Source: Bacteroidaceae bacterium (GTDB lineage: Bacteria; Bacteroidota; Bacteroidia; Bacteroidales; Bacteroidaceae). Taken from it: a stretch of 64,000 nucleotides of DNA. The position numbers and the translations under genes were made by a program. Location: NCBI GenBank assembly GCA_017521285.1, contig JAFXDG010000087.1, positions 1 through 64,000 of the forward strand. The letters run 5' to 3'. The notes under the pieces are model-generated. The model was not told the origin of the DNA, did not search any database, and saw only the letters and a list, made by a program, of their open reading frames with translations. Positions 1 through 7,726 of the stretch are shown piece by piece; within the stretch, counting starts at the first letter, position 1, and each line of letters begins with the position of its first letter.

Positions 1-119
1 GTATCGGTGCTCAATTGATACTTTTTTGCACAAGCATACATACTCATGCCAGAAGAATAATAGTCACGAAGAATCGACAAACGTTCTTCTTCACTGTAAC
101 GATGATGTTTCGTACTCAT
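1..119 (-). CDS. Transposase OrfA-like helix-turn-helix protein, cut by window edge
   Basis: Reading leftward from an ATG at 119, 39 codons stay open to the window edge. The peptide contains YSEEERLSILRDYY and later MYACAKKYQLST, which looks like the helix-turn-helix N-terminus of IS3-type OrfA transposases. I see no terminal inverted repeat because the element continues outside the window, so whether it is intact cannot be judged. Assignment rests on the short N-terminus only. A stand-alone HTH regulator is the alternative. Confidence 0.45.
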   Translation of the reverse strand, partial: MSTKHHRYSEEERLSILRDYYSSGMSMYACAKKYQLSTD

Positions 120-189
120 AGATATTACACATTTATTTATTGTTTGTAAATGTGTCTACCTATATCAGTATAAGACACTAACTCAAACG

Positions 190-320
190 ACCAACGTTGT
201 AATGTGCTATAGCCATCGTCTCAACGTATAAACGCATCAACCTTTCAACGAATAGTCGCATCAACGCCGAACGTTTCAACGAATAAGCCTCTCAACGTTT
301 CAACGTCGAACGAATAAACG
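190..320. repeat. Run of degenerate CAACG words
   Basis: The word CAACG or its variant GAACG recurs about ten times, typically as TCAACGnnT or TTTCAACGAATA, ahead of the ATPase promoter. The same CAACGCATCAACG wording recurs at 4816-4860 beside exbD. No reading frame uses it. It belongs with the other intergenic word arrays in this window. Only one orientation is obvious here. Confidence 0.6.
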
Positions 321-389
321 AAAACATGTTTTCCAACATATTCCACAAAATTCTTCCCTCTTCGTTTTTCATTCTTAAATTAAATTCCG

Positions 390-426
390 TATCTTTGCCA
401 TGTAAAATTTAAAGTTCAACTTTAAA
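390..426 (+). promoter_or_regulatory. Promoter with perfect inverted repeat over the start of the transcript
   Basis: TATCTTTG at 390-397 matches the Bacteroidetes -7 box TAnnTTTG. Just downstream, TTTAAAGTT (408-416) and AACTTTAAA (418-426) form a 9-bp perfect inverted repeat around one base, 12 bases before the ATPase start codon. It could be a repressor site or a hairpin at the very 5' end of the mRNA. Both roles are inference. Confidence 0.55.
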
Positions 427-438
427 ATTGTCGGCCGC

Positions 439-1620
439 ATGAATAACCAATTGATTGAAAGAGACTTGTTGCAATCAATAAAGAAAGCATTTCGCTACTT
501 TTCAGTACTTACGTTGACAGGTCCACGACAATCTGGCAAAACGACCTTATGCCGGAAATTATTTGCAGAGCTTCCATATTATAACTTGGAAGATGCGGCC
601 ACATTGGCAGCCATGCAACAAGATCCGAAAGCTTTTCTGAATAAGCATCGCGAAGGTATGATTATTGATGAAGCACAACGTTTTCCCGAAGTATTTTCAT
701 ATCTGCAAGTACAGGTAGATGAACAACGCATGGCAGATAGTGCTGAACAGCAAAAGTACATTGTCACCGGTAGTGCCAATTTCACATTGATGCAACAAGC
801 CGCACAATCTATGGCAGGGAGAACCGCTGTACTGACACTTTTGCCATTGTCAACGCAAGAGATAAACAGAATAGCCCCAACCTGTACTACTGATATGCGC
901 ATTTTACGAGGTGGATATCCTGCTATTTGGAAAACGGATGACGAAGGACGTGAAATCCTGTTGGGCAATTACTATACAACATATGTAGAACGTGATTTGC
1001 GAAATATGATAAACATCAAGAACCTTAGCCAATTCCATACCTTTATCCGCCTGTGTGCCGGACGTATAGGCAGTGAATGTAGTGCTTCGTCCTTAGCGGT
1101 GGAAGTGGGTGTCAGTGTGCCTACTATCCAATCATGGTTAAGTATTTTAGAGGCTTCTTATGTTGTATATAGGCTTCATCCTTATTATGCAAATATAGGA
1201 AAAAGGTTGACCAAGACCCCAAAACTATATTTTTATGATACCGGGCTTGCCGCTTGGCTGATGGGTATCCGTACAGAAGAGCAATTGGCCATTCATCCAT
1301 TGCGTGGCAACCTGTTTGAGAATATGGTCATCAACGATTTTTATAAACGTGGATACAACTGTGGTGAACGGGTTGAACTCTATTTTTATCGCGACCAAGG
1401 GCAACATGAAGTCGATTTGTTACAAGTCGCAGCTGACGGAAAGATTTGTGCGTACGAAATCAAGTCGGGAAAAACTTTCCGTACCGATTATTTTGATGGC
1501 CTGCATTACTTGCAAAAGGTATTGGGCGACCGTTTGTCCGGTACGTGTGTCCTCTATGATGGTGAACAAGAATTGCATCAACAGTATGATGCATATTGCC
1601 ATTATACACATTGTGAATGA
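439..1620 (+). CDS. AAA_14 ATPase with DUF4143 C-terminal domain
   Basis: 393 residues. A Walker A motif GPRQSGKT lies at residues 28-35 and a Walker B MIIDEAQ at about 74-80, giving an AAA_14 P-loop domain over the first ~170 residues. The second half (LYFYDTGLAAWLMG, then a nuclease-like EVDLL...EIKSG stretch) is the DUF4143 module. Such proteins are numerous in Bacteroidetes genomes and their function is unknown. The EVDLL/EIKSG pattern resembles a PD-(D/E)XK fold, which is inference. The gene is solitary, with its own promoter and a palindrome over the transcript start, and lies beside relics, which fits the accessory nature of the family. Confidence 0.85.
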   Translation: MNNQLIERDLLQSIKKAFRYFSVLTLTGPRQSGKTTLCRKLFAELPYYNLEDAATLAAMQQDPKAFLNKHREGMIIDEAQRFPEVFSYLQVQVDEQRMADSAEQQKYIVTGSANFTLMQQAAQSMAGRTAVLTLLPLSTQEINRIAPTCTTDMRILRGGYPAIWKTDDEGREILLGNYYTTYVERDLRNMINIKNLSQFHTFIRLCAGRIGSECSASSLAVEVGVSVPTIQSWLSILEASYVVYRLHPYYANIGKRLTKTPKLYFYDTGLAAWLMGIRTEEQLAIHPLRGNLFENMVINDFYKRGYNCGERVELYFYRDQGQHEVDLLQVAADGKICAYEIKSGKTFRTDYFDGLHYLQKVLGDRLSGTCVLYDGEQELHQQYDAYCHYTHCE

Positions 1621-1810
1621 GTAGAGAGTTATTTGTAAATATTTCACTCTTCCAACTTCCCCAAAAGTAAAAGCCCCCTCAATCCCCCCAAAGGGTGGAG
1701 TACAACGCGTATCATAGCACGTATATAGCGCATCACAGATGCTTATATTCATGACTTCTGCGTTGCAAACGCAGAAGGGCGGGTAAACAGAGACCGTTAG
1801 TTTTGCATAA
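1621..1810. other. Gap with a 10-bp hairpin, no gene
   Basis: I see no credible gene. A perfect hairpin, CTTCTGCGTT / AACGCAGAAG with loop GCA, occupies 1755-1777. A C-rich stretch around 1668-1700 (CCCCCTCAATCCCCCC then AAAGGGTGGAG) resembles a GC-rich imperfect stem. Either could end the ATPase transcript, though neither has a clean T-run. Confidence 0.4.
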
Positions 1811-2068
1811 AGGAGGGCTTGTCCTATTAAGGGAGGCTATATCTTCAGTGGTTGGAGCGAAATTCCCGAAACAATGCCAGCCAAGGATGTGACGGTTGAA
1901 GGTTCATTCACTGTAGATGGTATAGAATATGTCGTCGATAATCGTCTGGTAGATGTTTACAGCTTGCAAGGCGTGATGTTGAAGCGTCAAAAACCCGTGG
2001 AAGATTTGGAAAAAGAATTTCCCACAGGTATCTATATCGTTAATGGAAAGAAGATGGTGATGAAATAG
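1811..2068 (+). pseudogene. 3' relic of a BspA-like secreted surface protein
   Basis: The frame ending at 2068 is open back to 1811, just after an in-frame TAA. It encodes GGYIFSGWSEIPETMPAKDV, a stretch typical of the last InlB/Flg_new-type repeat of BspA-like leucine-rich repeat proteins. It then reads DVYSLQGVMLKRQ and GIYIVNGKKMVMK, the usual C-terminal tail of secreted Bacteroidales proteins. There is no signal peptide, no repeat body and no nearby promoter. I therefore read it as the preserved tail of a deleted large gene rather than a 64-residue protein starting at the internal ATG at 1874. Confidence 0.7.
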
Positions 2069-2098
2069 TTCACTATATCCATTAACGTCTGAATAACA

Positions 2099-2194
2099 AA
2101 CTCCGCTCGCGAACCGAACAAATACAGTTCGCGAGCGGAGTTAATACTGTTCAGAAGAATGGTAATCATTCCTTTGTAAGACTTGGTATTCTTC
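2099..2194 (+). repeat. Dispersed hairpin element, copy 1
   Basis: AACTCCGCTCGCGAAC (2099-2114) pairs perfectly with 2127-2142. The tail contains TTAATACTGTTCAGAAGAAT, and GAAGAAT (2154-2160) is mirrored by ATTCTTC (2188-2194). Closely related sequence recurs at 29229-29300 and, inverted, at 45974-46089. It sits at a convergent junction between the BspA relic and nadK, so it may act as a two-way terminator. Confidence 0.7.
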
Positions 2195-2243
2195 CGACTG
2201 AAGGATTATCATTCCTCTTGTTTTTCCGTTGTGTGTGATGTGA

Positions 2244-3119
2244 TCACTCCCTCGTATCTGCTCCCCACATCATTTTTTCGCGTAGGGTGTGAAAGAATTG
2301 GTATCCGTTGCGTTTGACTACGCGGGTGTTGAAGGGGGCACGGCGGATGGTGATGCGTGTCTCTTCGCTACACGTTTCGCTTCGTCCGTCGATGGCAATG
2401 AGGAAGTTGTGGCTCCGGCTGCTCACTTCCAAGGTGATTTCCCAATCGTCTCTTACCACAATGGGGCGCACGTTCAAACTGTGTGGCGCTACGGGAGTGA
2501 TGGCAAATGTGCCTGTACGGGGTACCATGATGGGGCCTCCTACACTCAGCGAATAGGCTGTAGAGCCGGTGGGAGTGGCTACGACCAGTCCGTCGGCTTG
2601 GTAAGTGGTCAGATAGTTGCCGTTGATGCTTGTGCGGATGGCAATCATAGATGAGGTGTCGCGTTTCAATACGGCGATTTCGTTCAGTGCAAAGGGGTAT
2701 TCCTTCAATCGGTCGCCTTCGGTGGAGACGTGGAGGGTGGCGCGCTCTTCCACCTGATATTGTCCGTCGATGATGTCGCGCACGGCATCGTCTATCTCTT
2801 CGGGGCGTACGTCGGTGAGGAAGCCCAATCGTCCGGTGTTCACTCCCAAGATGGGGATGCCCCGGTGACCGATACGGCTGGCCGTGCGCAGGAAGGTGCC
2901 ATCGCCACCCATGCTGATGGCCATATCGGCGCTGAAGCTTTCGTTTCCTCCTATCAGACCGTCGGGGGTTAACTTCATGCCAAGTTTCTTGGTCAGGAAG
3001 CGGTGAAAGTCTTCGTCCATGTACACTTCGCTTCCATGCGCTTGCAACAGGTTGACGATGTGTTCGGCATGAGCCGACTTTTTGGCTTGATATGTGTTTC
3101 CGAAGAGGGCAAATCTCAT
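2244..3119 (-). CDS. nadK: NAD kinase
   Basis: 291 residues from the ATG at 3119 ([11 protein letters not shown]), the start that matches the family. An upstream in-frame ATG would add 19 residues unlike NAD kinases. The [10 protein letters not shown] motif carries the catalytic Asp. NTGRLGFLT and the glycine-rich [18 protein letters not shown] segment are the other family blocks. It phosphorylates NAD+ to NADP+ in the cytoplasm using ATP. It is divergent from pdxJ, with about 130 bases between the two start codons, an arrangement I recall as common in Bacteroidales. Confidence 0.95.
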   Translation of the reverse strand: MRFALFGNTYQAKKSAHAEHIVNLLQAHGSEVYMDEDFHRFLTKKLGMKLTPDGLIGGNESFSADMAISMGGDGTFLRTASRIGHRGIPILGVNTGRLGFLTDVRPEEIDDAVRDIIDGQYQVEERATLHVSTEGDRLKEYPFALNEIAVLKRDTSSMIAIRTSINGNYLTTYQADGLVVATPTGSTAYSLSVGGPIMVPRTGTFAITPVAPHSLNVRPIVVRDDWEITLEVSSRSHNFLIAIDGRSETCSEETRITIRRAPFNTRVVKRNGYQFFHTLREKMMWGADTRE

Positions 3120-3191
3120 GTTCGTAGCTGTTAGATTATTAAAATTCTTTATCTTTTTGCGGCAGATGTATGTCAATTCACGAAGATATGT

Positions 3192-3199
3192 TATTTTTG
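3192..3199 (+). promoter_or_regulatory. -7 box of the pdxJ transcript
   Basis: TATTTTTG matches TAnnTTTG and lies 53 bases before the pdxJ ATG in the nadK/pdxJ divergent gap. A TTTTTG about 30 bases further upstream is a weak -33 candidate. Confidence 0.5.
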
Positions 3200-3252
3200 C
3201 ATCATCTAATCCGAGCGCAAAAGTGCGACTTTTTTTTTAATTGAACAAGAAA

Positions 3253-3966
3253 ATGACGAAGTTAAGTGTAAACATCAATAAAGTAGCCACCATACGCAAT
3301 GCTCGTGGGGGAAATAATCCCGACATTTTGAAGGTGGCTCAGGATTGTGAAGAGTTCGGTGCCGACGGCATTACGGTGCATCCTCGTCCCGACGAGCGCC
3401 ACATACGTTATGCCGACGTGGTGAATTTGCGTCCGTTGTTGCGCACCGAGTTCAATATCGAGGGCTATCCTTCCAAAGAGTTTATGGATCTGGTGCTGAA
3501 GGTGAAGCCCCATCAGGTTACATTGGTGCCCGATGCTCCTGACCAGATAACCTCCAATGCAGGATGGGACACGGTGGCTCATCAGAGTTTCCTGACTGAG
3601 GTGGTGGGCGAATTCAATGATGCGGGTATCCGTACATCGTTGTTTGTGGGCACAACTCCCGGCTTTATCGAATATGCCGCAAAGATTGGTGCCGACCGTG
3701 TGGAGCTTTATACCGAGCCGTATGCGGCCGCTTATGCCAAGAACCGTGAGGAAGCCATTGCTCCTTTTGTGGAAGCTGCGCGTGTGGCCCGTTCGTTGGG
3801 ATTGGGATTGAATGTGGGACACGACCTCAGTCTGGAAAACTTGCAATATCTGCACGAACAGATTCCTTGGGTGGACGAAGCCAGCATTGGCCATGCACTT
3901 ATCTGTGACGCCCTCTATATGGGATTGCAACAAACCATCCTTGCCTACAAGAAATGCCTGTCTTGA
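3253..3966 (+). CDS. pdxJ: Pyridoxine 5'-phosphate synthase
   Basis: 237 residues from the ATG at 3253. An in-frame TTG at 3241 is less likely. PdxJ condenses 1-deoxyxylulose 5-phosphate with 3-amino-2-oxopropyl phosphate to make pyridoxine phosphate. Family blocks are [45 protein letters not shown] and [15 protein letters not shown], and the length is close to E. coli PdxJ (243). It heads the plus-strand run leading into exbB. It shares its DXP substrate with the MEP pathway genes in this window. Confidence 0.95.
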   Translation: MTKLSVNINKVATIRNARGGNNPDILKVAQDCEEFGADGITVHPRPDERHIRYADVVNLRPLLRTEFNIEGYPSKEFMDLVLKVKPHQVTLVPDAPDQITSNAGWDTVAHQSFLTEVVGEFNDAGIRTSLFVGTTPGFIEYAAKIGADRVELYTEPYAAAYAKNREEAIAPFVEAARVARSLGLGLNVGHDLSLENLQYLHEQIPWVDEASIGHALICDALYMGLQQTILAYKKCLS

Positions 3967-4016
3967 TGGGATGTGTGTGTCTATATACCTTAATATAAAT
4001 TAATAGTGATGAGAGA

Positions 4017-4056
4017 ATTGTAAATAGTACATTGTAAACAGTAAATTGTAAATGAT
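4017..4056 (+). repeat. Three 14-base direct repeats abutting a start codon
   Basis: ATTGTAAATAGTAC (4017-4030), ATTGTAAACAGTAA (4031-4044) and ATTGTAAATGAT (4045-4056) run directly into the exbB ATG at 4057. No Shine-Dalgarno sequence is visible, as is often the case in this phylum. The units are A/T-rich and near identical. Confidence 0.75.
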
Positions 4057-4755
4057 ATGTTGACTACATTATTGATGGCTCAGGATGTGGCCGTACAAGC
4101 CGGTGAGGAAATGGTAACCGAAGTGATGACCGAAGCTGCCGTTGCTGAAATGAGTTTGTGGGATATGGCTTGCAAGGGTGGATGGATTATGATTGTCCTG
4201 GCCCTGCTTTCCGTGGTGTGTTTCTATATTTTTTTCGAGCGTCTGGCTGCTTTGCACAAGGCCGGCAAGGATGACCCTCTCTTTATGGAGCGCATCCGCG
4301 ACTATATCCACACGGGCGACATCAAGTCGGCCGTCAACTATTGCCGTATGACCAACACGCCATCTGCCCGCATGATTGAAAAGGGCATCAGCCGCATGGG
4401 GCGTCCGGCAACCGATGTGCAGGCGGCTATCGAGAATGCGGGTAACTTGGAGGTGGCCAAGCTTGAGCGCCATTTGCCCGTGATGGCTACGATTGCCAGT
4501 GGCGCACCCATGATTGGTTTCCTCGGCACCGTGACGGGTATGGTACAAGCTTTTTGGGAGATGGCCAATGCCGGTAACAACATCGACATCACCCTTCTTT
4601 CCAGTGGTATCTATCAGGCTATGATTACCACCGTGGGAGGTCTGGTTGTGGGTATTGCCGCCATGTTTGCCTACAATTACTTGGTAGGAAAAGTAGATAA
4701 TATTGTTAATGAAATGGAGGCCAAGACGCTTGCCTTTATGGATTTTGTGAATTAA
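4057..4755 (+). CDS. exbB: MotA/TolQ/ExbB proton channel subunit (first Ton system)
   Basis: 232 residues. Three membrane segments are visible: about 45-65 (IMIVLALLSVVCFYIFF), a segment with GAPMIGFLGTVTGMVQAF around 150-170, and TTVGGLVVGIAAMFAYNYLV around 190-210. The GFLGTVTGM motif is diagnostic. With ExbD it forms the inner-membrane motor that uses the proton gradient to energise TonB. The exbD and tonB genes follow in the same orientation, so the three form one operon. The short start-codon-proximal repeats make its translation signal unusual. Confidence 0.93.
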   Translation: MLTTLLMAQDVAVQAGEEMVTEVMTEAAVAEMSLWDMACKGGWIMIVLALLSVVCFYIFFERLAALHKAGKDDPLFMERIRDYIHTGDIKSAVNYCRMTNTPSARMIEKGISRMGRPATDVQAAIENAGNLEVAKLERHLPVMATIASGAPMIGFLGTVTGMVQAFWEMANAGNNIDITLLSSGIYQAMITTVGGLVVGIAAMFAYNYLVGKVDNIVNEMEAKTLAFMDFVN

Positions 4756-4761
4756 GAATCT

Positions 4762-4860
4762 GTTGACAAGATACAAGTTGACAAGATACAAGGCCATGCG
4801 GCACTGGAAACTCGTCAACGCATCAACGCATCAACGATTAACGTATCAACGCATCAACGA
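4762..4860. repeat. Word-repeat hairpin with conserved core, copy 1
   Basis: The left half repeats GTTGACAAGATACAA twice. The core GCCATGCGGCACT is at 4793-4805. The right half repeats CAACGCATCAACG-type words (CGTCAAC is the complement of GTTGACG), so the halves can pair imperfectly. It fills the gap between exbB and exbD. About 30 bases around the core are nearly identical to the copy at 5283-5366. Confidence 0.75.
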
Positions 4861-4866
4861 ATAATT

Positions 4867-5280
4867 ATGGCACTAAAACGAAGAACCAAAATATCGCCTG
4901 AGTTCAGCATGGCTTCCATGACGGATATCATCTTCCTATTGCTGATATTCTTCATGATAACCTCCACTATGGTGTCACCCAATGCCATCAAGGTGCTCTT
5001 GCCTCAGGGTAGCCAGCAGACATCGGCCAAGCCGCTCACGCGCGTTATCATCGACAAGCAACTCAATTGCTACGTCGCCTTTGGCAATCAGGACGAAATG
5101 CCTGTCACATGGGAAGAATTGCCCGCATTCTTGCAGGATTGTGCGGCCAAGGAACCGGAAATGTATGTGGCGCTGTATGCCGACGAAACCATTCCTTATC
5201 GCGAGATTGTAAAAGTGTTGAATATTGCCAACGAGAATCAATTCAAGATGGTGTTGGCTACACGCCGCCCTGAGAAATAA
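4867..5280 (+). CDS. exbD: ExbD/TolR biopolymer transport subunit
   Basis: 137 residues. A short cytoplasmic start is followed by one membrane helix, SMTDIIFLLLIFFMITSTM, carrying the Asp that in ExbD proteins is needed for proton use. A periplasmic domain of about 95 residues follows. It works with the ExbB encoded upstream and the TonB encoded downstream. The length is normal for the family. It is separated from both neighbours by word-repeat hairpins, which is odd for genes whose products must be made in fixed ratio. Confidence 0.92.
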   Translation: MALKRRTKISPEFSMASMTDIIFLLLIFFMITSTMVSPNAIKVLLPQGSQQTSAKPLTRVIIDKQLNCYVAFGNQDEMPVTWEELPAFLQDCAAKEPEMYVALYADETIPYREIVKVLNIANENQFKMVLATRRPEK

Positions 5281-5282
5281 GA

Positions 5283-5366
5283 GTTGACAAAGTGTAAGTT
5301 GACAAGATGCCAAGGCCATGCGGCACTGAAAACTCGTCAACCCGTCAACTCGTTAACTCGTCAACT
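5283..5366. repeat. Word-repeat hairpin with conserved core, copy 2
   Basis: Left words are GTTGACAAAGTGTAA and GTTGACAAGATGCC. The core GCCATGCGGCACT is at 5315-5327. Right words are CGTCAACCCGTCAACTCGTTAACTCGTCAAC. The reading frame of tonB happens to stay open through it, but the TonB start lies downstream. Shared sequence with copy 1 extends beyond the core (AAGGCC before, AAACTCGTCAAC after). Confidence 0.75.
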
Positions 5367-5373
5367 GAAAAGT

Positions 5374-6216
5374 ATGGACAACGATAATAAGAAAGAAAGA
5401 ATAGTCGGTTTGTTGGGCACTTTGCTTGTGCATGGTGTGCTCTTCTTCCTGTTGTGGTTTCTGTTCATTCGGGCATCCGAGCCACAGGCAGAGAGCGGTG
5501 TGCCCGTCCTCTTGGGTACAGAATTGCTGGCTCAGGGAGGTGGCGACCGCTATGAAATGACTGAGGTGGATGTGCAACCTGTCCCGCAAGAAATTTCTGC
5601 CCAACCTGAAAATAATTTTTCTCAGGTAGGGGAGGAAATTCTCTCGCAGGATATGGAAGAAACCATCGCTATCGAGCAGAAGAAAGAGGATAAAAAGGAG
5701 GAAAATGTGTCTCCTGTGCAATCCGTTGAACAACCGACTCCTGAACCACCGAAAGAGAAGACCGAAGCCGAACTTCGTGCCGAAGCGGAGAAAGCTGCGG
5801 CAGAAGCCGCTGCCCGTAGCATTGCCGGTGCATTCGGTAAAGGAAACAGCATGAGCAATCGTGGGGAAGCTACTACGGGCGCTGGTATCCAAGGCTCAAT
5901 CGAAGGAAATAGCGAAACGGGGAAAGTTGCGAGCACGGGTGGATATGGTTCCTTTGACCTTAATGGTCGTACATTGGGCGAAGGTGGGCTTCCGCGTCCG
6001 GCATACACCGTACAGGACGAAGGGCGTGTGGTGGTGACTATCATCGTAAACCCTGCCGGACAAGTGATTAGTGCAGAAATCCATCGTCGTACAAATACGG
6101 TAAATGCCACCCTTCGTAAAGCGGCCATTGATGCAGCGCGCAAGGCACGGTTCAATGCTGTGGATGGAGTAAACAACCAGAGTGGTACGATAACATATTA
6201 CTTTAAACTGAAATAA
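5374..6216 (+). CDS. tonB: TonB-family energy transducer
   Basis: 280 residues from the ATG at 5374. An upstream open stretch is the word repeat and has no TonB features. One membrane anchor is at about residues 12-33 (LLGTLLVHGVLFFLLWFLF). A Pro/Glu/Ala-rich periplasmic spacer follows, and then a C-terminal TonB domain (RTLGEGGLPRPAYTVQ onward, ending YYFKLK). It should carry proton-gradient energy from the adjacent ExbBD to outer-membrane receptors such as SusC proteins. It lies 5 bases ahead of the DJ-1 gene, in the same operon. Confidence 0.9.
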   Translation: MDNDNKKERIVGLLGTLLVHGVLFFLLWFLFIRASEPQAESGVPVLLGTELLAQGGGDRYEMTEVDVQPVPQEISAQPENNFSQVGEEILSQDMEETIAIEQKKEDKKEENVSPVQSVEQPTPEPPKEKTEAELRAEAEKAAAEAAARSIAGAFGKGNSMSNRGEATTGAGIQGSIEGNSETGKVASTGGYGSFDLNGRTLGEGGLPRPAYTVQDEGRVVVTIIVNPAGQVISAEIHRRTNTVNATLRKAAIDAARKARFNAVDGVNNQSGTITYYFKLK

Positions 6217-6221
6217 GAAAC

Positions 6222-6770
6222 ATGAAAAACGTCCTTTTATTCTTGGCTGATGGCTTTGAAGAAATTGAAGCTTTGGCTACCGTAGATGTTCTTCGCCGTG
6301 CAGGTGTACAGGTGACGACCGTGTCAATCAATCCGACAGAAATGGTGACGGGTGCTCATGGTATCCCCGTTATAGCTGATGCTTTGTTTGCTGATTGTGC
6401 CCCTGCCGAAGCCGACATGCTGGTACTTCCTGGAGGAATGCCCGGTGCCGCCAACTTGGATGCGCACGAAGGATTGCGTGCCGCCATCAGTGCTCATGTT
6501 GAGGCAGGCAAGTGGCTGGCTGCCATTTGTGCCGCTCCTATGGTGTATGGCCACATGGGACTTCTCAACGGAAAGAATGCCACCTGTTACCCAGGCTTCG
6601 AAGGCGAGTTGGCCGGAGCTGCTTATACGGCTGCACCCGTGGAGAAGGATGGTAACATCATTACCGGTAAAGGACCTGCCGTGGTGCTCCCCTTCGCATA
6701 CGCTTTGGCGGAAGCTTTGGTGGGCGAAGAAGTAGTTGCTCAGGTGAAGAACGGAATGCTATATAATTGA
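6222..6770 (+). CDS. DJ-1/PfpI family protein
   Basis: 182 residues. An early acidic motif, DGFEEIEA (residues 10-17), and the nucleophile-elbow cysteine of AAICAAP (Cys103) match the DJ-1/YajL/ThiJ group. Members act as glyoxalase III, deglycase or chaperone-like stress proteins, and the true substrate here cannot be read from sequence. It follows tonB by 5 bases and precedes ispD, so it is probably cotranscribed with both. Confidence 0.88.
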   Translation: MKNVLLFLADGFEEIEALATVDVLRRAGVQVTTVSINPTEMVTGAHGIPVIADALFADCAPAEADMLVLPGGMPGAANLDAHEGLRAAISAHVEAGKWLAAICAAPMVYGHMGLLNGKNATCYPGFEGELAGAAYTAAPVEKDGNIITGKGPAVVLPFAYALAEALVGEEVVAQVKNGMLYN

Positions 6771-6812
6771 CAATGATTCAAGAGTTAAGAAGTGCGAATC
6801 ATGGAGTGTGGG

Positions 6813-6864
6813 TGACAAGCTACGATGCAAATGAGGCTTGTCATTGGTCACTTGTGACTGACAC
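6813..6864. repeat. GTGACAAGC word hairpin before ispD
   Basis: TGACAAGC (6813-6820) pairs with GCTTGTCA (6836-6843), and related words CACTTGTGAC and TGACAC follow. It lies just upstream of the ispD start. It resembles the longer word arrays but has no GCCATGCGGCACT core. Confidence 0.5.
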
Positions 6865-6880
6865 TTTGTTGGTGAAGAAT

Positions 6881-7549
6881 ATGAAAAAATACATCATCAT
6901 TGTTGCTGGAGGTAAAGGCCTCCGTATGGGAGGCGAAGTGCCCAAGCAGTTTCTGCCCATTGGTGGAAAACCCGTGTTGATGCGCACGATGGAGGCTTTT
7001 CGTGCGTATGATGCCGAGATGCAGATTGTGTTGGTGCTTCCTATCGCCCAACAAGCGTATTGGAAGGAACTTTGTGAACAATATGCCTTTGCGTTGCCTT
7101 ACCGCATGGCCGATGGGGGAGAAACTCGCTTCCACTCCGTCAAGAGTGGATTGGATACCATTCCTGCCGGTGAAGAGGCCTTGGTAGGTGTGCACGATGG
7201 CGTGCGTCCCTTCGTTTCGACCGAAGTCATTGCCCGTTGCTATGCCGAAGCTGCTCGTACAGGTGCCGTAGTGCCCGTGACCGATGTGGTAGAGACGGTG
7301 CGCCACTTGGAGAGTGATGGGCGAAGCACTACTGTGAGCCGTGATGAATACAAGTTGGTGCAGACACCGCAAGTGTTCTCCCTCGCTCTGTTGAAAAAGG
7401 CATACGCACAACCCTATATCCCTGCCTTTACCGACGATGCTTCGGTGGTGGAAGCCCTTGGCCACGAAGTGACTCTCGTACAAGGCAATCGTGAGAATAT
7501 CAAGATAACCACACCTTTTGATTTGGTGGTGGGGAAATCAATGTGTTAA
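6881..7549 (+). CDS. ispD: 2-C-methyl-D-erythritol 4-phosphate cytidylyltransferase
   Basis: 222 residues from the ATG at 6881 ([17 protein letters not shown]). The frame is open upstream to 6767, but that stretch is non-homologous and overlaps the hairpin. The [19 protein letters not shown] nucleotide-binding start, VHDGVRPFV and the C-terminal [10 protein letters not shown] block are IspD hallmarks. It couples CTP with MEP, the third step of the MEP isoprenoid route. The length is normal. Other MEP genes in the window are ispH (37.3 kb) and dxr (60.1 kb). Confidence 0.94.
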   Translation: MKKYIIIVAGGKGLRMGGEVPKQFLPIGGKPVLMRTMEAFRAYDAEMQIVLVLPIAQQAYWKELCEQYAFALPYRMADGGETRFHSVKSGLDTIPAGEEALVGVHDGVRPFVSTEVIARCYAEAARTGAVVPVTDVVETVRHLESDGRSTTVSRDEYKLVQTPQVFSLALLKKAYAQPYIPAFTDDASVVEALGHEVTLVQGNRENIKITTPFDLVVGKSMC

Positions 7550-7725
7550 TGTGCCAATGTGCTAATATGCCAATGGAGCCATGCGGCACTAATACATTAA
7601 TTACATTTGCACATTATTCACATTACACATTGTTATATTGTCACATTAACCACATTAGCATATTGGCACATTAGCACATTAGCACATTAGCATATTGGCA
7701 CATTAATCAATTAGCACATTAAAAT
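7550..7725. repeat. Word-repeat hairpin with conserved core, copy 3
   Basis: The left half repeats AATGTGCCAATGTGCTAATATGCC. The core GCCATGCGGCACT is at 7578-7590. The right half, about 130 bases, repeats CACATTAGCATATTGG-type words, the reverse complement of the left words. The words differ entirely from the two copies at 4.8 and 5.3 kb, yet the core is identical. It occupies the whole ispD-recG gap and ends one base before the recG ATG. Confidence 0.8.
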
Positions 7726-7726
7726 C

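Noticed and set aside
190..320. Repeated CAACG units as a CRISPR array
   Set aside because: Units are short and degenerate with no fixed-length spacers and no cas genes. The same holds for the word arrays at 7550, 21018 and 28028.
5284..5373. Extended N-terminus for TonB
   Set aside because: The extra 30 codons are translated word repeat. The membrane anchor and normal TonB start lie at the ATG at 5374.
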